Below are positions 27,189 through 35,343 of a stretch of DNA of 64,000 nucleotides, one piece after another. Location of the stretch: contig NZ_LDJJ01000009.1 in assembly GCF_001431465.1 (NCBI RefSeq), positions 1 to 64,000 of the forward strand, written 5' to 3'. Within the stretch, counting starts at the first letter, position 1, and every line of letters begins with the position of its first letter. The stretch is from Stenotrophomonas terrae (GTDB lineage Bacteria; Pseudomonadota; Gammaproteobacteria; Xanthomonadales; Xanthomonadaceae). The position numbers and the translations under genes are program-made. The notes below the pieces were generated by a model. It worked only from the letters and a program-made list of their open reading frames with translations. It did not search any database and had not been told where the DNA came from.

Positions 27189-27587
27189 GAGTGGGCCTGA
27201 ACGGAAGAAAGCAAGGGGATTAGCCACGTGCGGGGCGTTGCCCGCTTCCGGTGCGGGGCATGACTGCGCTCAGGCGGGCGGCAATGTTAGTGCGAAATTA
27301 AATGCGAATGATTTGCATTTTGCAACTGTTCCCTGAGTCAGCCAGCACCGCATGGGGCGTTTCGCGTGGTTCTGGCAGGCTGTGATTGGCGTGGTTTGCT
27401 CAGAGGAGGACCGCCCCGGCCCCGTCGCTGGGGCGATACAGGCGTCTGCAGCGCATTGTCAGCGCCCGCAGAACCAAAGCCCCTCTCCCTTCACGGGAGA
27501 GGGGTTGGGGAGAGGGCGACGAGATCAGCGCTGCCGGCTGCCGCAGGTATTCCGCCCGGCCCGAGACCCCCACAGCGCGTGCCCAGC
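27189..27587. other. Spacer with iron promoter region and one dispersed repeat
   Basis: This 399-bp spacer has two parts. The left third is the promoter region of the siderophore operon, including the palindrome at 27300-27320. The right part (27478-27518) is a copy of the CCCTCTCCC..GGGAGAGGGG-TTGGGGAGAGGG repeat. No gene was accepted here. Confidence 0.65.
27300..27320 (-). promoter_or_regulatory. Fur-box-like palindrome
   Basis: The half sites AAATGCGAAT and ATTTGCATTT flank a central G, giving a 10-1-10 inverted repeat. The inner pattern TGCGAAT-G-ATTTGCA fits the 7-1-7 Fur consensus (TGATAAT-N-ATTATCA) with a few changes. It lies 112 bp upstream of the receptor ATG. The AT-rich run around it contrasts with its GC-rich flanks. 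Iron repression of the operon is inferred. Confidence 0.6.
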
Positions 27588-27920
27588 TCAAGCCACGGGC
27601 AGGAAGCGCGTCACCTTGTGCTTGAGCAGCTGCACCAATACTGGGTCCATATAGTCGTAGTCATCCGGGATATCCAGGCAGATCACCCGCTTGCCATCCA
27701 GGTGCGCGCGGAACTTCTTCGACAACTTGTTGCGATGCGCTTTTTCCATCACGAAGATCAGGTCTGCCCAGAGCAGCAGTTCGGGTGATACCGGCGTGCT
27801 GGCATCGTTGCCCAGCCCGGCCGATTGGGTCTCGATGCCGGGCCAGTCGGCGAATACCTGCTCGCCGGTGGGGCTGCGCAGGCGATTCTGGCTGCAGATG
27901 AAAAGGACGTTGCGCGGCAT
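27588..27920 (-). CDS. Low-molecular-weight tyrosine-phosphatase-like protein
   Basis: This 110-residue cytosolic protein has the phosphatase loop CSQNRLR at the N-terminus (CX5R, Cys9, Arg15) after NVLFIC. A late DIPDDYDYMDPVLV supplies a candidate acid aspartate. It is shorter than typical LMW-PTPs (about 150 residues) and belongs to the compact bacterial group often annotated as 'protein tyrosine phosphatase'. Substrates are unknown. It is the first of a long run of minus-strand accessory genes. Confidence 0.82.
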   Translation of the reverse strand: MPRNVLFICSQNRLRSPTGEQVFADWPGIETQSAGLGNDASTPVSPELLLWADLIFVMEKAHRNKLSKKFRAHLDGKRVICLDIPDDYDYMDPVLVQLLKHKVTRFLPVA

Positions 27921-27949
27921 GGTGGCTCTGGCTCAGGTTTGGCGATTGA

Positions 27950-28378
27950 TCAGGCATGCGGCGCTGAGCGTTCGCCTTGCCGGCGATGCATCAGCAGCGG
28001 AGTGAACACGGCGACGCCAAGCAGCGGCCAGCCGAAAAACAGAACCCGGAAAAGCAGCGATCCGTTTGTCGTCCCGATCAGCAGCAACGACACCACGCAG
28101 CCACAGCTGAAGCCGATCCAGACCAAGATTTTGTTGAAGGCCAATGGCTCGCTGCTCAGCGCGGCATAGGCGTGCCATAGCGCGATGATGCCCAGCCAGC
28201 CGCCGGCAATGCACAGCAAGACCTGTACGGCGTCAGCCATATGCTCGCCGGCCTGGAGCGACTCCAGTGCGAACATCACACCGGGCACGCTATAGAACAG
28301 CGCCACCAGCATGGTGGGCACAATGACCCCGACGCCAACGAGTTGAGCCAGCACGCGGGTTCGCATCTGAGTGCTCAT
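27950..28378 (-). CDS. Four-helix membrane protein of unknown function
   Basis: The 142-residue product has four hydrophobic segments: LVGVGVIVPTMLVALFYSV, VQVLLCIAGGWLGIIALWH, ILVWIGFSCGCVVSLLLI and LLFRVLFFGWPLLGVAVFTPLLM. A basic C-terminus follows. No family is recognised. It ends 29 bp before the phosphatase-like gene, so the two may be cotranscribed. Confidence 0.6.
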   Translation of the reverse strand: MSTQMRTRVLAQLVGVGVIVPTMLVALFYSVPGVMFALESLQAGEHMADAVQVLLCIAGGWLGIIALWHAYAALSSEPLAFNKILVWIGFSCGCVVSLLLIGTTNGSLLFRVLFFGWPLLGVAVFTPLLMHRRQGERSAPHA

Positions 28379-28454
28379 GCGCGGGCAGCCTCTGCTGTTG
28401 GCGACGTTTCTGTGGGCATCATCGGCGGTGCACCAGCACGCTCAGGCATCGTGC

Positions 28455-28841
28455 TCAGCGCGGCTGCGGCTCGACGACCACGGCGGTGCCATAGCAAAGC
28501 ACCTCGGTGAGCCCGGTCATCAACTCGGTGGCGTCGTAGCGCACGCCGATGATCGCGTTGGCGCCGAGCTGCCGCGCGTGGGTCACCATGTCGCGGTAGG
28601 TCTCATCACGCGCCTGCTCGCACAGCTCTGTGTAGATGGTGATGTTGCCGCCGAAAATGGTCTGCAGCCCACCCAGAAAGTTGCCCACGATGGAGCGCGA
28701 ACGCACGGTGATGCCGCGCACCAGGCCGAGGTTGCGTACAGCGCGATAACCCGGCAGTTCCAGCGCGGTGGTGATCATCGAATCGTTGAGAACTGCGGCC
28801 GTCGTCGAGCGCGGTGAGGACGAGTTGTACGGGTCGGTCAT
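28455..28841 (-). CDS. YbjQ-family (heavy-metal-binding-domain) protein
   Basis: This 128-residue protein has a 20-residue disordered leader. A full YbjQ/DUF74 domain follows: MITTALELPGYRAVRNLGLVRGITVRSRSIVGNFLGGLQTIFGGNI, then AVRDEMTHARQLGANAIIGVRYD-type residues and EVLCYGTAVVV. The fold forms pentamers. The name 'heavy-metal-binding' rests on sequence only, and the function is unknown. It is preceded by a 300-bp repeat-bearing spacer. Confidence 0.9.
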   Translation of the reverse strand: MTDPYNSSSPRSTTAAVLNDSMITTALELPGYRAVRNLGLVRGITVRSRSIVGNFLGGLQTIFGGNITIYTELCEQARDETYRDMVTHARQLGANAIIGVRYDATELMTGLTEVLCYGTAVVVEPQPR

Positions 28842-29150
28842 GGATGGGCCTGGGCAGATGATGGAGTGATGAACGCGGAGTATGGCGCAATGCTTTTACG
28901 CAGGTGCCTCGGTAGCGTCCTGCGTCCAGACCTGCCCTGAAAGGGCAGAGTGAAAAGCCGAACAAAAGCTAGCCCGGGTAAGCGCAGCGCACCCGGGGTT
29001 GCTGGCACGCATTCGGTAACATCATCGGCCAGCTGCTTCCCGGGTGCGCTGCACTTACCAGGGCTACGGTGACGCGGCCTGCTGAGCCCAAAGAACCAAC
29101 ATGTAGTGCCGAGCCATGCTCGGCAGGGGCATCAGGCGTCTGGCGGGCAG
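28842..29150. repeat. Repeat-bearing spacer without a gene
   Basis: This spacer holds a TAGCCCGGGTAAGCGCAGCG-CACCCGGG element (28970-28998). A diverged inverted partner lies at 29040-29067, so the two form a long hairpin. One lone SMAG palindrome (GTAG at 29103, ending about 29125) follows. No coding potential was accepted. Confidence 0.8.
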
Positions 29151-29555
29151 CTATGGAGACGAAGGCTCCCCAACCAGTTCACGCAGTTCGCCTACCCGGC
29201 TGATGTTCAACTGCATAGGACAGAACGAATACATCGGTGAGCCCACGTAGGAGCCGGCAAGCTGGCAGTGCAGGTCGCGGTAGACCAGCCAGGCCTTCTG
29301 TGCCCGCTCCAGTTGTTCGGCATCCTCTGCGTTCTCGGCCAGCAGCCGGCTGTAAAGCGCGCGATACAGGCGGTTCATCTCGGCCTTGGCGCTTGCAGAA
29401 GCTGCGCTGGAGCACGCATCGACCGTACCGTTGTTGATGCCGCCGGCTTCTGCGAGGCAGTCGTTGTAGACCTGCTGATGATCCGGCTGCGCCGGTGACT
29501 CGGCCCAAGCGAGGGTTGGTGACAGCAGCAGGGCGATAGTCAACGCGCGGATCAT
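29151..29555 (-). CDS. LprI-like (DUF1311) exported protein
   Basis: This 134-residue protein has a signal peptide (MIRALTIALLLSPTLAWA). Its mature domain follows the DUF1311/LprI pattern: a central Cys, AEMNRLYRALYSRLLAENAEDAEQLERAQKAWLVYRDLHCQ, and paired late Cys (CQ..FCPMQLNISR). LprI of Mycobacterium inhibits lysozyme, and many relatives are of unknown role. The start at 29555 gives the signal peptide; the longer frame does not. Confidence 0.82.
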   Translation of the reverse strand: MIRALTIALLLSPTLAWAESPAQPDHQQVYNDCLAEAGGINNGTVDACSSAASASAKAEMNRLYRALYSRLLAENAEDAEQLERAQKAWLVYRDLHCQLAGSYVGSPMYSFCPMQLNISRVGELRELVGEPSSP

Positions 29556-29616
29556 GTAAACCTTGATGTCAGGAGGTGGCAGTGGCGTCCACCGTGGTGA
29601 TCGCTCGCCTGCAGGC

Positions 29617-30012
29617 TCAACGACGGGTGAGTTCCTGGCCATCGACGGTCATTTTCCAGCTGCCATCTACCTGGTGCGGCGGCACTGATACCACGAAGCG
29701 GGTGGTCAATGGGCCAACCCCGGCGATGAAGTCATTGCCTTCATAGGCCTTGATCGGCGCATCCAGGGACGTGCTTTTCGACGGGCTGGGCTGGTGCTTG
29801 TAGACCACGCGGCCGCTGGCATCGATAAGCAGCGATGTGGTTTCAGATTCCCAGCTGCCGATATAGGCCTGCTTGTCTGCGGGCACTGGCTTGCCGCAGG
29901 CCACCAGCAGGCAGGCGAGCAATATGCCGAGCAGCGCGGAAGCACCGCGGCGTAGCTGCGAGGTTTGCCGTGCGTTGCTGCTGGCGGTGACGTGTGAGCG
30001 AGTGCTGCGCAT
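29617..30012 (-). CDS. Hypothetical lipoprotein (131 residues)
   Basis: From the ATG at 30012 the protein has a long basic leader, then a lipoprotein signal (LLGILLACLLVAC, lipid Cys in VACGKP). The mature part is rich in beta-type residues (YIGSWESETTSLLIDASGRVVYKH, TRFVVSVPPHQVDGSWKMTVDGQELTR), as in small ligand-binding or inhibitor-like folds. No family was recognised. It lies 61 bp upstream of the LprI-like gene and could be cotranscribed with it. Confidence 0.62.
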   Translation of the reverse strand: MRSTRSHVTASSNARQTSQLRRGASALLGILLACLLVACGKPVPADKQAYIGSWESETTSLLIDASGRVVYKHQPSPSKSTSLDAPIKAYEGNDFIAGVGPLTTRFVVSVPPHQVDGSWKMTVDGQELTRR

Positions 30013-30142
30013 CCTGGAATCCTTCCCGTGAGCGTTGGGTGCAAGTCCGTCAGCTCCGCGCTGATCGGATGAGTGGAGTGGCATCACTCTGCCAACGAAT
30101 GCCGTCGCCGGCAAGCCGGCGCAGTCCGGAAGTGCCAGCCGC

Positions 30143-30649
30143 TTATTCCTGCGCGGAGAACGCCGCGTGATAGGCAACCGTTCCCTGTGGCGGCGCGCCG
30201 TCAAACGAGAGTGCCTGGAAATACTCGGCGGGCGCGCCCGGTAGCGTCAACGAAGGCGTCGCTACGAATCCAAACCGCCGGTAATAAGCGGGCTCCCCCA
30301 ACACCACGCAGCCTGCCGCGCCGTTCCGGCGAAGCAGATCAAGCGCAGACTCCACCAGCTGCGTGCCAATGCCTTGGCCCTGCAGCGATGGCAGCACCGA
30401 CACCGGGCCTAGGCCATACCAGCCAATGCTGGCATCGTTGATGGTGACCGGCGATGCAGCGACATGGCCGACAACGGCGCCAGCGCGTTCGGCAACCAGG
30501 GAAACGCTGAGCTGTCCTTCGCGTCGCAGCGCGGCCACGATGAACTGCTCGGTGTGGCTGCTGTGCGCGGCGTCTGCAAACGCGGCGATGGTCACTGCTG
30601 CAATTGCGGCGCTGTCATTGGCTGTTTCAGGGCGGATCTGCAGGTTCAT
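30143..30649 (-). CDS. GNAT-family N-acetyltransferase
   Basis: This 168-residue acetyltransferase starts MNLQIRPETANDSAAIAAVTIAAF. Its acetyl-CoA-binding motif A is GPVSVLPSLQGQGIGTQLVESALDLL (QGxGIG pattern), followed by GCVVLGEPAYYRRFGF. The arrangement resembles YhbS-type enzymes, which act on unidentified small molecules or proteins. It stands alone within a block of small accessory genes. The start at 30649 matches the family; the upstream extension does not. Confidence 0.9.
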   Translation of the reverse strand: MNLQIRPETANDSAAIAAVTIAAFADAAHSSHTEQFIVAALRREGQLSVSLVAERAGAVVGHVAASPVTINDASIGWYGLGPVSVLPSLQGQGIGTQLVESALDLLRRNGAAGCVVLGEPAYYRRFGFVATPSLTLPGAPAEYFQALSFDGAPPQGTVAYHAAFSAQE

Positions 30650-30848
30650 GCGTGTCTGGCTTGGGCGGTTGTGAGCGAATGATGCACCCAATGTGGTCAC
30701 GGCTCGAAATTGATTGGGCGATCAAGATCGGTGTGCGAGCGGAGCTTGAAAGCGCGCACGGCGATGAAGGAAGACCGTGCGGAAAGGATTGGTGTTGCGT
30801 CAGCAGGTTTGATCACGAACCTACGCTGCGCTTGAACGCAGCGAAGCA

Positions 30849-31358
30849 TCATCTGCAACTGAGCGTCACTATCGGCTCCAGGTACGCCGGCAGCGTGCCT
30901 TGCGCATCCATCACCGCCAGCGCATCAAAGCGGGGAATACGGGCACCGGGGTCGGTGGCAAGCAAGACCTTGTATGCCTTGAGCATGCTGCGCATGCCGG
31001 CGAGCTGGGAGGGTTGCAGCGCGCCCTTCTGCGATGGATTGGCCACCTGGAAGGCCGCACTGCCAAAAATGAACTGTGCCAACAGCTCGGGGCCATTTGC
31101 TATGCCCTTGCCTGGTATTGGTGCCAACACATCCGGGCAGACGTAATCCACCGCGTCGGTGGTGCTGTCCTCCCACTCAAGCAGCAAGGCGCGGATGCTG
31201 GTTGCCTCCGGGTGCCTTGGCTGTGCTTCCAGCAACGCGGTCAGGCCAACGACCTGGGCACTGTCGATCTTCAACGCGGGTGCGCCCTGCGCGAAGGCCG
31301 CCAAGGGCAGGGCAAGCGTGAGTGCGAGGATCAGTGTTCTGTTGAGGGAGCGGCTCAC
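30849..31358 (-). CDS. Exported protein of unknown function, GTG start
   Basis: This 169-residue protein starts at GTG 31358, with AGGAG a few bases upstream. It has a signal peptide (VSRSLNRTLILALTLALPLAAFAQG). The mature part is about 145 residues, with the segments ATSIRALLLEWEDSTTDAVDYVCPDVLAP and GPELLAQFIFGSAAFQVANP. Single Cys residues in each half could form a disulfide. No family is recognised. The long upstream frame to 31790 is arginine-rich and rejected as N-terminal coding. Confidence 0.65.
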   Translation of the reverse strand: MSRSLNRTLILALTLALPLAAFAQGAPALKIDSAQVVGLTALLEAQPRHPEATSIRALLLEWEDSTTDAVDYVCPDVLAPIPGKGIANGPELLAQFIFGSAAFQVANPSQKGALQPSQLAGMRSMLKAYKVLLATDPGARIPRFDALAVMDAQGTLPAYLEPIVTLSCR

Positions 31359-31458
31359 GGACTCTCCTGCACGGATAGGGAAAGCAGCGGCAACATCGGC
31401 AGTGGGTGCTGATTCAACGGCTACGGTCAGGCCCTGAACCACGCCGTGCCAGCGTACA

Positions 31459-31836
31459 TCAACGGCAGGCGGCGTTGACCTGCTGGTCCAGGTTGCCACG
31501 CATATCGGCGCTTGCCTGGGCGCCAGCGGCGCCCAGCGCTGCAGTGCGCAGTGCCTTGGCGCTATCGCATTTTTCGTTGGCCGCAGTGGTGGTGTAACGG
31601 ACCTGCACACGGCGCTGGCCCGGCCTGGCCGGAGCTGCTGAGATGGTCTGGGTCGGGTTGGAGCGCGAGGGGGTCGCATACCGGCGCAGCGAGGTTTCGC
31701 CTTCGCTGCAGGGGATGGACTGGTAGCTGGTCTCTCCCTTCGGGCTGCTGCACTTGTAAACCGCCTGGGCCTGCGCCGAGGGCAGGGCAAAACAGGCCAG
31801 GATGGGTGCGAGGGCGAGCAGACAGGCCTTTGTCAT
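31459..31836 (-). CDS. DUF4124-like exported protein
   Basis: This 125-residue protein has a signal peptide ending ALPSAQAQA, followed by VYKCSSPKGETSYQSIPC, the start of a DUF4124 domain. That family has a short beta-hairpin with two Cys and appears often at the start of small periplasmic proteins. The C-terminal half is polar with another Cys pair. GGAG lies eight bases upstream of the ATG. It is probably a stand-alone gene. The function of DUF4124 is unknown. Confidence 0.78.
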   Translation of the reverse strand: MTKACLLALAPILACFALPSAQAQAVYKCSSPKGETSYQSIPCSEGETSLRRYATPSRSNPTQTISAAPARPGQRRVQVRYTTTAANEKCDSAKALRTAALGAAGAQASADMRGNLDQQVNAACR

Positions 31837-31992
31837 CGAAGCTCCCTGAATAAACATGAATAGGCGAAAGAAGGGGCTGATTATGGCGGCTTTGGCGGCG
31901 CGAATCCGGGACGGGCGCGGCGTTTCAGGGCAAAAAGCTACGCCCGGCCAGATCAAGGTGTCGGCGATGAGCTCAAGGAAGCCGGCGAAGGC

Positions 31993-32376
31993 TCACCAGG
32001 GCTGCGGGGGCTTCATGGCGGGCACGCGATTGCGGAATTTGCTGCAGGCCAGGAGCAGGATCAACGCGAAGCAGACGAGGAAAGGAGGCAGGTAGACTCC
32101 CATGTTGGTTGATCCCACTCCCATGATCGACAGATGAAGATCGTCCAGCCACTTCATCTGCATGATCGTGAGAACGAGCCCGGTGATGGTGGGAACCGGA
32201 ATCCCGCCGTGGCCGGCCACGAAAAGGGTGGGAGCAAACGACGCGATCAGCGCCGAAAGCGCCACGCGATACAGGATCGGCCAATTGGCAAAACGCGCCC
32301 GAAGTTTGAACAGCGCAATGGTTGCGAGCAGCGCCAGCAATGTCATCAGGATGGGGACGGCGAGGAGTTCAAACAT
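31993..32376 (-). CDS. Three- to four-helix membrane protein of unknown function
   Basis: This 127-residue protein starts MFELLAVPILMTLLALLATIALF. It has further apolar segments at VALSALIASFAPTLFVAGHGG, ITGLVLTIMQM and VYLPPFLVCFALILLLA, with a basic C-terminal tail. No family is recognised. Confidence 0.6.
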   Translation of the reverse strand: MFELLAVPILMTLLALLATIALFKLRARFANWPILYRVALSALIASFAPTLFVAGHGGIPVPTITGLVLTIMQMKWLDDLHLSIMGVGSTNMGVYLPPFLVCFALILLLACSKFRNRVPAMKPPQPW

Positions 32377-32489
32377 GCAAGGCACCGGAGCGTCGGGGCT
32401 GGGCGACGTGCATCGCCAACGGAATGCCACTGACCGAGGTCAGCGGCAAGGTCGCATCTGATAATTGACTGGCGTGCTGCGGAGCCTGC

Positions 32490-32843
32490 TCAGCACTGGA
32501 AGCCAAGCACCAGCTCGGAGTTATCGGCGCTGCTGCGGTCCAGATCACTGCGCCGTTCCAACGGCTGCGTGCAACCACGCGGCTTGATGTACTCGCCGGC
32601 CATCTCCACCAACTCGGCGGCCTCAAGCGGCTGCTTGTCCTTGCTGCGGACATGGATGTAGTAAGGCTGTTGGAACATCACGATATAGGTATCCAGCGCA
32701 TAGCTGCGACCGGCATGCTCCAACTCGGCATGGTTCTCGTCGACCTTCACCCAGCCGCGTTCAATCAGTTTGCTCTGTGCAGCCATGCCGGGCAGTGCAA
32801 GCAGAGACGCTGCGACGAGGATGGTGGTGATGATTCCTTTCAT
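32490..32843 (-). CDS. Small periplasmic protein (surface-adhesin-E-like)
   Basis: This 117-residue protein has a signal peptide (MKGIITTILVAASLLALPGMAA). The mature domain WVKVDENHAELEHAGRSYALDTYIVMFQQPYYIHVRSKDKQ..VEMAGEYIKPRGCTQP resembles the short beta-rich proteins grouped near adhesin E. The two Cys residues could pair. The family assignment is tentative. It is isolated by short spacers on both sides. Confidence 0.6.
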   Translation of the reverse strand: MKGIITTILVAASLLALPGMAAQSKLIERGWVKVDENHAELEHAGRSYALDTYIVMFQQPYYIHVRSKDKQPLEAAELVEMAGEYIKPRGCTQPLERRSDLDRSSADNSELVLGFQC

Positions 32844-32885
32844 GGATGACTCTTCTATTGAGGATTTGATATGGGTTTAGCGAGT

Positions 32886-33392
32886 TTACTGTCCCGGAGT
32901 GTTGATCTCATCTGCCAAGACACCGCGGAGTGGGAGAGCGTTGGCCCGAGTGCTACGGCTCTCAATGCCGGGGTCATGCGGTGCGCAATAGCCGGCAAGA
33001 TTGCTGATATAGGCCTTGCCAACTTGGCTGACGAGCACGATAGAACAGTGATAAGGGGCGCCTCGGCCCGTCCACAGTGGCGTGGCGCACATTCCGAAAC
33101 TGCCGAATCTGACTTCCATGGCTGCCGATGTGAGTTGGGACGACTGTATGTCGGCGCGGGCAAGCAGGGCGGTCAGTACATCGCCGTAGTTGGCAGCCAG
33201 TGCCTGGCTGATTGGGCCGCCTGGCGCGGACGTTCGGGCGAGCAGGTCAAAGCGGGCGGATGTATCGGCGAGTGTGGCTGTCTCCAGGCATAGCAAGCCC
33301 AGGCCCCAATAGCCGGCAAGGTCATTATTGCGGCTGATGAAGGTTTCGCCGAGTGAGCGGGAGATGCCTTTCAGGTGGCGCGTGCTTGCCAT
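32886..33392 (-). CDS. Hypothetical protein (168 residues)
   Basis: No family was recognised. The sequence begins MASTRHLKGISRSLGETFISRNNDLAGYWGLGLLCLETATLAD and has a helical middle. A cysteine-containing segment MCATPLWTGRGAPYHCSIVLVSQVGKAYISNLAGYC lies in the second half. No signal peptide is evident. Codon use is less GC-rich than in core genes, in keeping with an accessory origin. It lies just beyond the left edge of the cassette cluster and could be part of it. Confidence 0.55.
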   Translation of the reverse strand: MASTRHLKGISRSLGETFISRNNDLAGYWGLGLLCLETATLADTSARFDLLARTSAPGGPISQALAANYGDVLTALLARADIQSSQLTSAAMEVRFGSFGMCATPLWTGRGAPYHCSIVLVSQVGKAYISNLAGYCAPHDPGIESRSTRANALPLRGVLADEINTPGQ

Positions 33393-33449
33393 GCGCGCTC
33401 CAGGGTTGGCGTTGGACCAGATCGCAATCTGTGCATTGCTTGAGCATGG

Positions 33450-33812
33450 TCAGACCGCACCTCTTGCTGCCTCCAGAGCGAGCGGTAGGTAGTGCGCCAG
33501 CTTCTTGGTGTTGATGTCCTTTGCCGAGTGCAGCTTGATGTGCCGCCGGCCTTTGCCTGCGCCTTCAAGGTGGCCCAACGAGTCCGGGATCCTGGCGCCG
33601 CTGCCGAACTCGACAGACACGTGGTGCTTATAGGCAAAGACCCCGCAGAACGGCTGCCCTGAGCTGAAGAGGATGCCGCCGTACTTGACCTCCTCGGTCA
33701 CTGCCGGGACGGTCTGCTTTACAAGCGCGCGGACAGATTCGAGTAGGGAGAATTGCTCCTCGCCAAGCAGGCGGACGTCATCCAGGAGGTCTTGAATGGA
33801 TTTTTTAGCCAT
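33450..33812 (-). CDS. DUF1801-family protein (cassette gene)
   Basis: This 120-residue protein has the DUF1801 pattern: a helical N-terminus, then PAVTEEVKYGGILFSSGQPFCGVFAYKHHVSVEFGSGARIPDSLGHLEGAGKGRRHIKLHS. The YdhG-like fold binds unknown ligands. DUF1801 genes are common integron cassettes. The gene begins immediately after the attC-like site at 33822-33879, so it reads as the next cassette. The ATG at 33812 was chosen; a TTG at 33827 sits too close to its GGAG. Confidence 0.85.
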   Translation of the reverse strand: MAKKSIQDLLDDVRLLGEEQFSLLESVRALVKQTVPAVTEEVKYGGILFSSGQPFCGVFAYKHHVSVEFGSGARIPDSLGHLEGAGKGRRHIKLHSAKDINTKKLAHYLPLALEAARGAV

Positions 33813-33821
33813 GGCGTTGCT

Positions 33822-33879
33822 GTTCAACTCCAGAACCGAGCCTGCCGGTGAAGCCGGCCGGCGTGAGTGATTGTTGGGC
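33822..33879 (-). other. attC-like site 7 (serine hydrolase cassette)
   Basis: On the minus strand it begins GCCCAAC (matches RYYYAAC) and ends GTTGAAC (matches GTTRRRY). A stem GCCGGCCGG / CCGGCAGGC encloses a CTTCA loop. The length is 58 bp. The usual ATTCATTCAAGC arm is reduced to AATCACTCACGC. It lies between the serine hydrolase stop and the DUF1801 start. Confidence 0.6.
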
Positions 33880-33937
33880 GGCGAGGTTGCGTATGACGGC
33901 CAGCGCCGAACGGCGAGCGGACCCGCGCCAGTAGACG

Positions 33938-35110
33938 CTATCGGGGTGGCTCATGCTCAGCAAGCTTCTCCCGCGAGGCGATTCTCTCGACCAGCGTATC
34001 GATAGCGGCCTCCATGGCATGTGCCGTCTGGTCGCCACTCTGGTTGGTGATGACGAAGATGCCCAGATCATATTTCGGCATGATGTAGATGTAGCACTGC
34101 GAGCGGGGAACGCCGCCATGATGCGCGTAGTAGAGGTCCTTCAGGCGGTCACCGCTGACGATGTTCCAGAAGTAGCCGATGCTGAACTCGGAATCGAACT
34201 TGACCAGAGGACGATGCGATTCCGTCACCACCGGCCCGCCGGCCAATTGGAACTTGAGGTAGTTCAGCATGTCCGGGGTTGTGGCTTTCACGTTTCCGGA
34301 TGCGCCCCAGGGTAACTCCGGCATTGGTGTGGTCGGGACCACATTGTCGCTGTGATAACCAGCCGCAAGCCGGGCCGCTTCGTCTTCGCTCATCTTGATC
34401 CGAATGTCGCTCATTCCCGCTACATCGCGAAAGAATCCACGCAGCAGTGACTCATAGTCGCGCTTGTAAACAACTTCCAGAATGTGGGCCGCCAGTTGCG
34501 TTCCGGCACTGGAGTAGGCGTACTCCTTTCCGGGCGCGCTGCCTATCTCGACAGTGTGCAAGTCATTGAAAAAATCTGTCTTTCCATAGCCCTTGTAGAC
34601 GGCATTGAGCTCGCCGGGCGTACGGTGATCGGTGAAGTCTGCGAGCACCGTGTTTGCGCGTTCCGGCAGCATGTTTGGCAAGCCACTGGTATGCGACAGC
34701 AGGTGACGGATACGGAGGGGTTCGCTCTTGTACTGCAGGTTCGGATAGTCCCCTTGCAGGTACTGACGGACATCGTCTTCCAGGCCCAGCTTGTGCTCCA
34801 GCACCGCATTGGCAATCAAGGTCCCGGTCAGGGTCTTGCTCAAAGAGCCGATTTCGTAGAGCGTCGCATCGGTTGGAGGAGATGGCTTCCCGGTTTCCAT
34901 GTCGCCGCGGTGACGGATGAATTCCTCGCCCCGGTATACCACTGCGATCGAGGCTGAGTGGAGCAAGGGCTGTTCGATCAGCGTTGCGGCTACTTCATCG
35001 ATGTCAGCCCCGAGATTTTTTGCCGGGACATTCTTACCCGTGCATCCCGCGCTCAACAGCACGGCGGACAATGCGAAGCAGTTGAACCATCGCCGGTTTC
35101 GAACAATCAT
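33938..35110 (-). CDS. Class C beta-lactamase-fold serine hydrolase (probable cassette gene)
   Basis: From the ATG at 35110 the 390-residue product begins with an export signal ending in a lipobox-like LLSAGC. The serine hydrolase domain carries the SxxK motif in EIGSLSKTLTG, the RHLLSHTSGLP signature and YAYSSAGTQ (tyrosine motif). HHGG is in the position of the KTG-type triad element. Such proteins include esterases, peptidases and beta-lactamase relatives. An active resistance function cannot be deduced. An attC-like site follows 59 bp after the stop. Starts at 35125 or 35167 are possible. Confidence 0.85.
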   Translation of the reverse strand: MIVRNRRWFNCFALSAVLLSAGCTGKNVPAKNLGADIDEVAATLIEQPLLHSASIAVVYRGEEFIRHRGDMETGKPSPPTDATLYEIGSLSKTLTGTLIANAVLEHKLGLEDDVRQYLQGDYPNLQYKSEPLRIRHLLSHTSGLPNMLPERANTVLADFTDHRTPGELNAVYKGYGKTDFFNDLHTVEIGSAPGKEYAYSSAGTQLAAHILEVVYKRDYESLLRGFFRDVAGMSDIRIKMSEDEAARLAAGYHSDNVVPTTPMPELPWGASGNVKATTPDMLNYLKFQLAGGPVVTESHRPLVKFDSEFSIGYFWNIVSGDRLKDLYYAHHGGVPRSQCYIYIMPKYDLGIFVITNQSGDQTAHAMEAAIDTLVERIASREKLAEHEPPR

Positions 35111-35343
35111 CGAGGTCGCTTGCATGCGTCGGCGCTTGAAGGCAAGTAGGAAAAGGGTTCGTAACATAGCCGATTGCCGAGGCTCACGCCTGTGACCTAT
35201 CCGCGGCTGCGTCTGTTGGCTCTGCTGGAATGGTCGCCATCTAAGGGCTGCTGAATGCCGGAAGCGGGGAGCGGACCCGCCGCGGCGGAATCGCTGCTCA
35301 TCTCCCGGTTCGAATCGGAAGATTGCAGGCTATTTGCTGTGCT
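35111..35343. other. Leader between attC 6 and the serine hydrolase gene
   Basis: This 233-bp stretch is unusually long for a cassette 5' leader. It contains GTAACATAGCCGATTGCC near 35162 but no clear core site and no further gene. It may hold a promoter of the serine hydrolase gene, which would explain the length. Nothing else was recognised. Confidence 0.4.

Noticed and set aside
33404-33459. Possible eighth attC after the DUF1801 gene
   Set aside because: A short hairpin CAGAT..ATCTG is present, but the cores read in the wrong orientation and the length (about 45 bp) is too short.
33938-35110. Reading the serine hydrolase as a resistance beta-lactamase
   Set aside because: Only the general SxxK fold is visible; most such proteins are not antibiotic-hydrolysing, so no resistance function is claimed.
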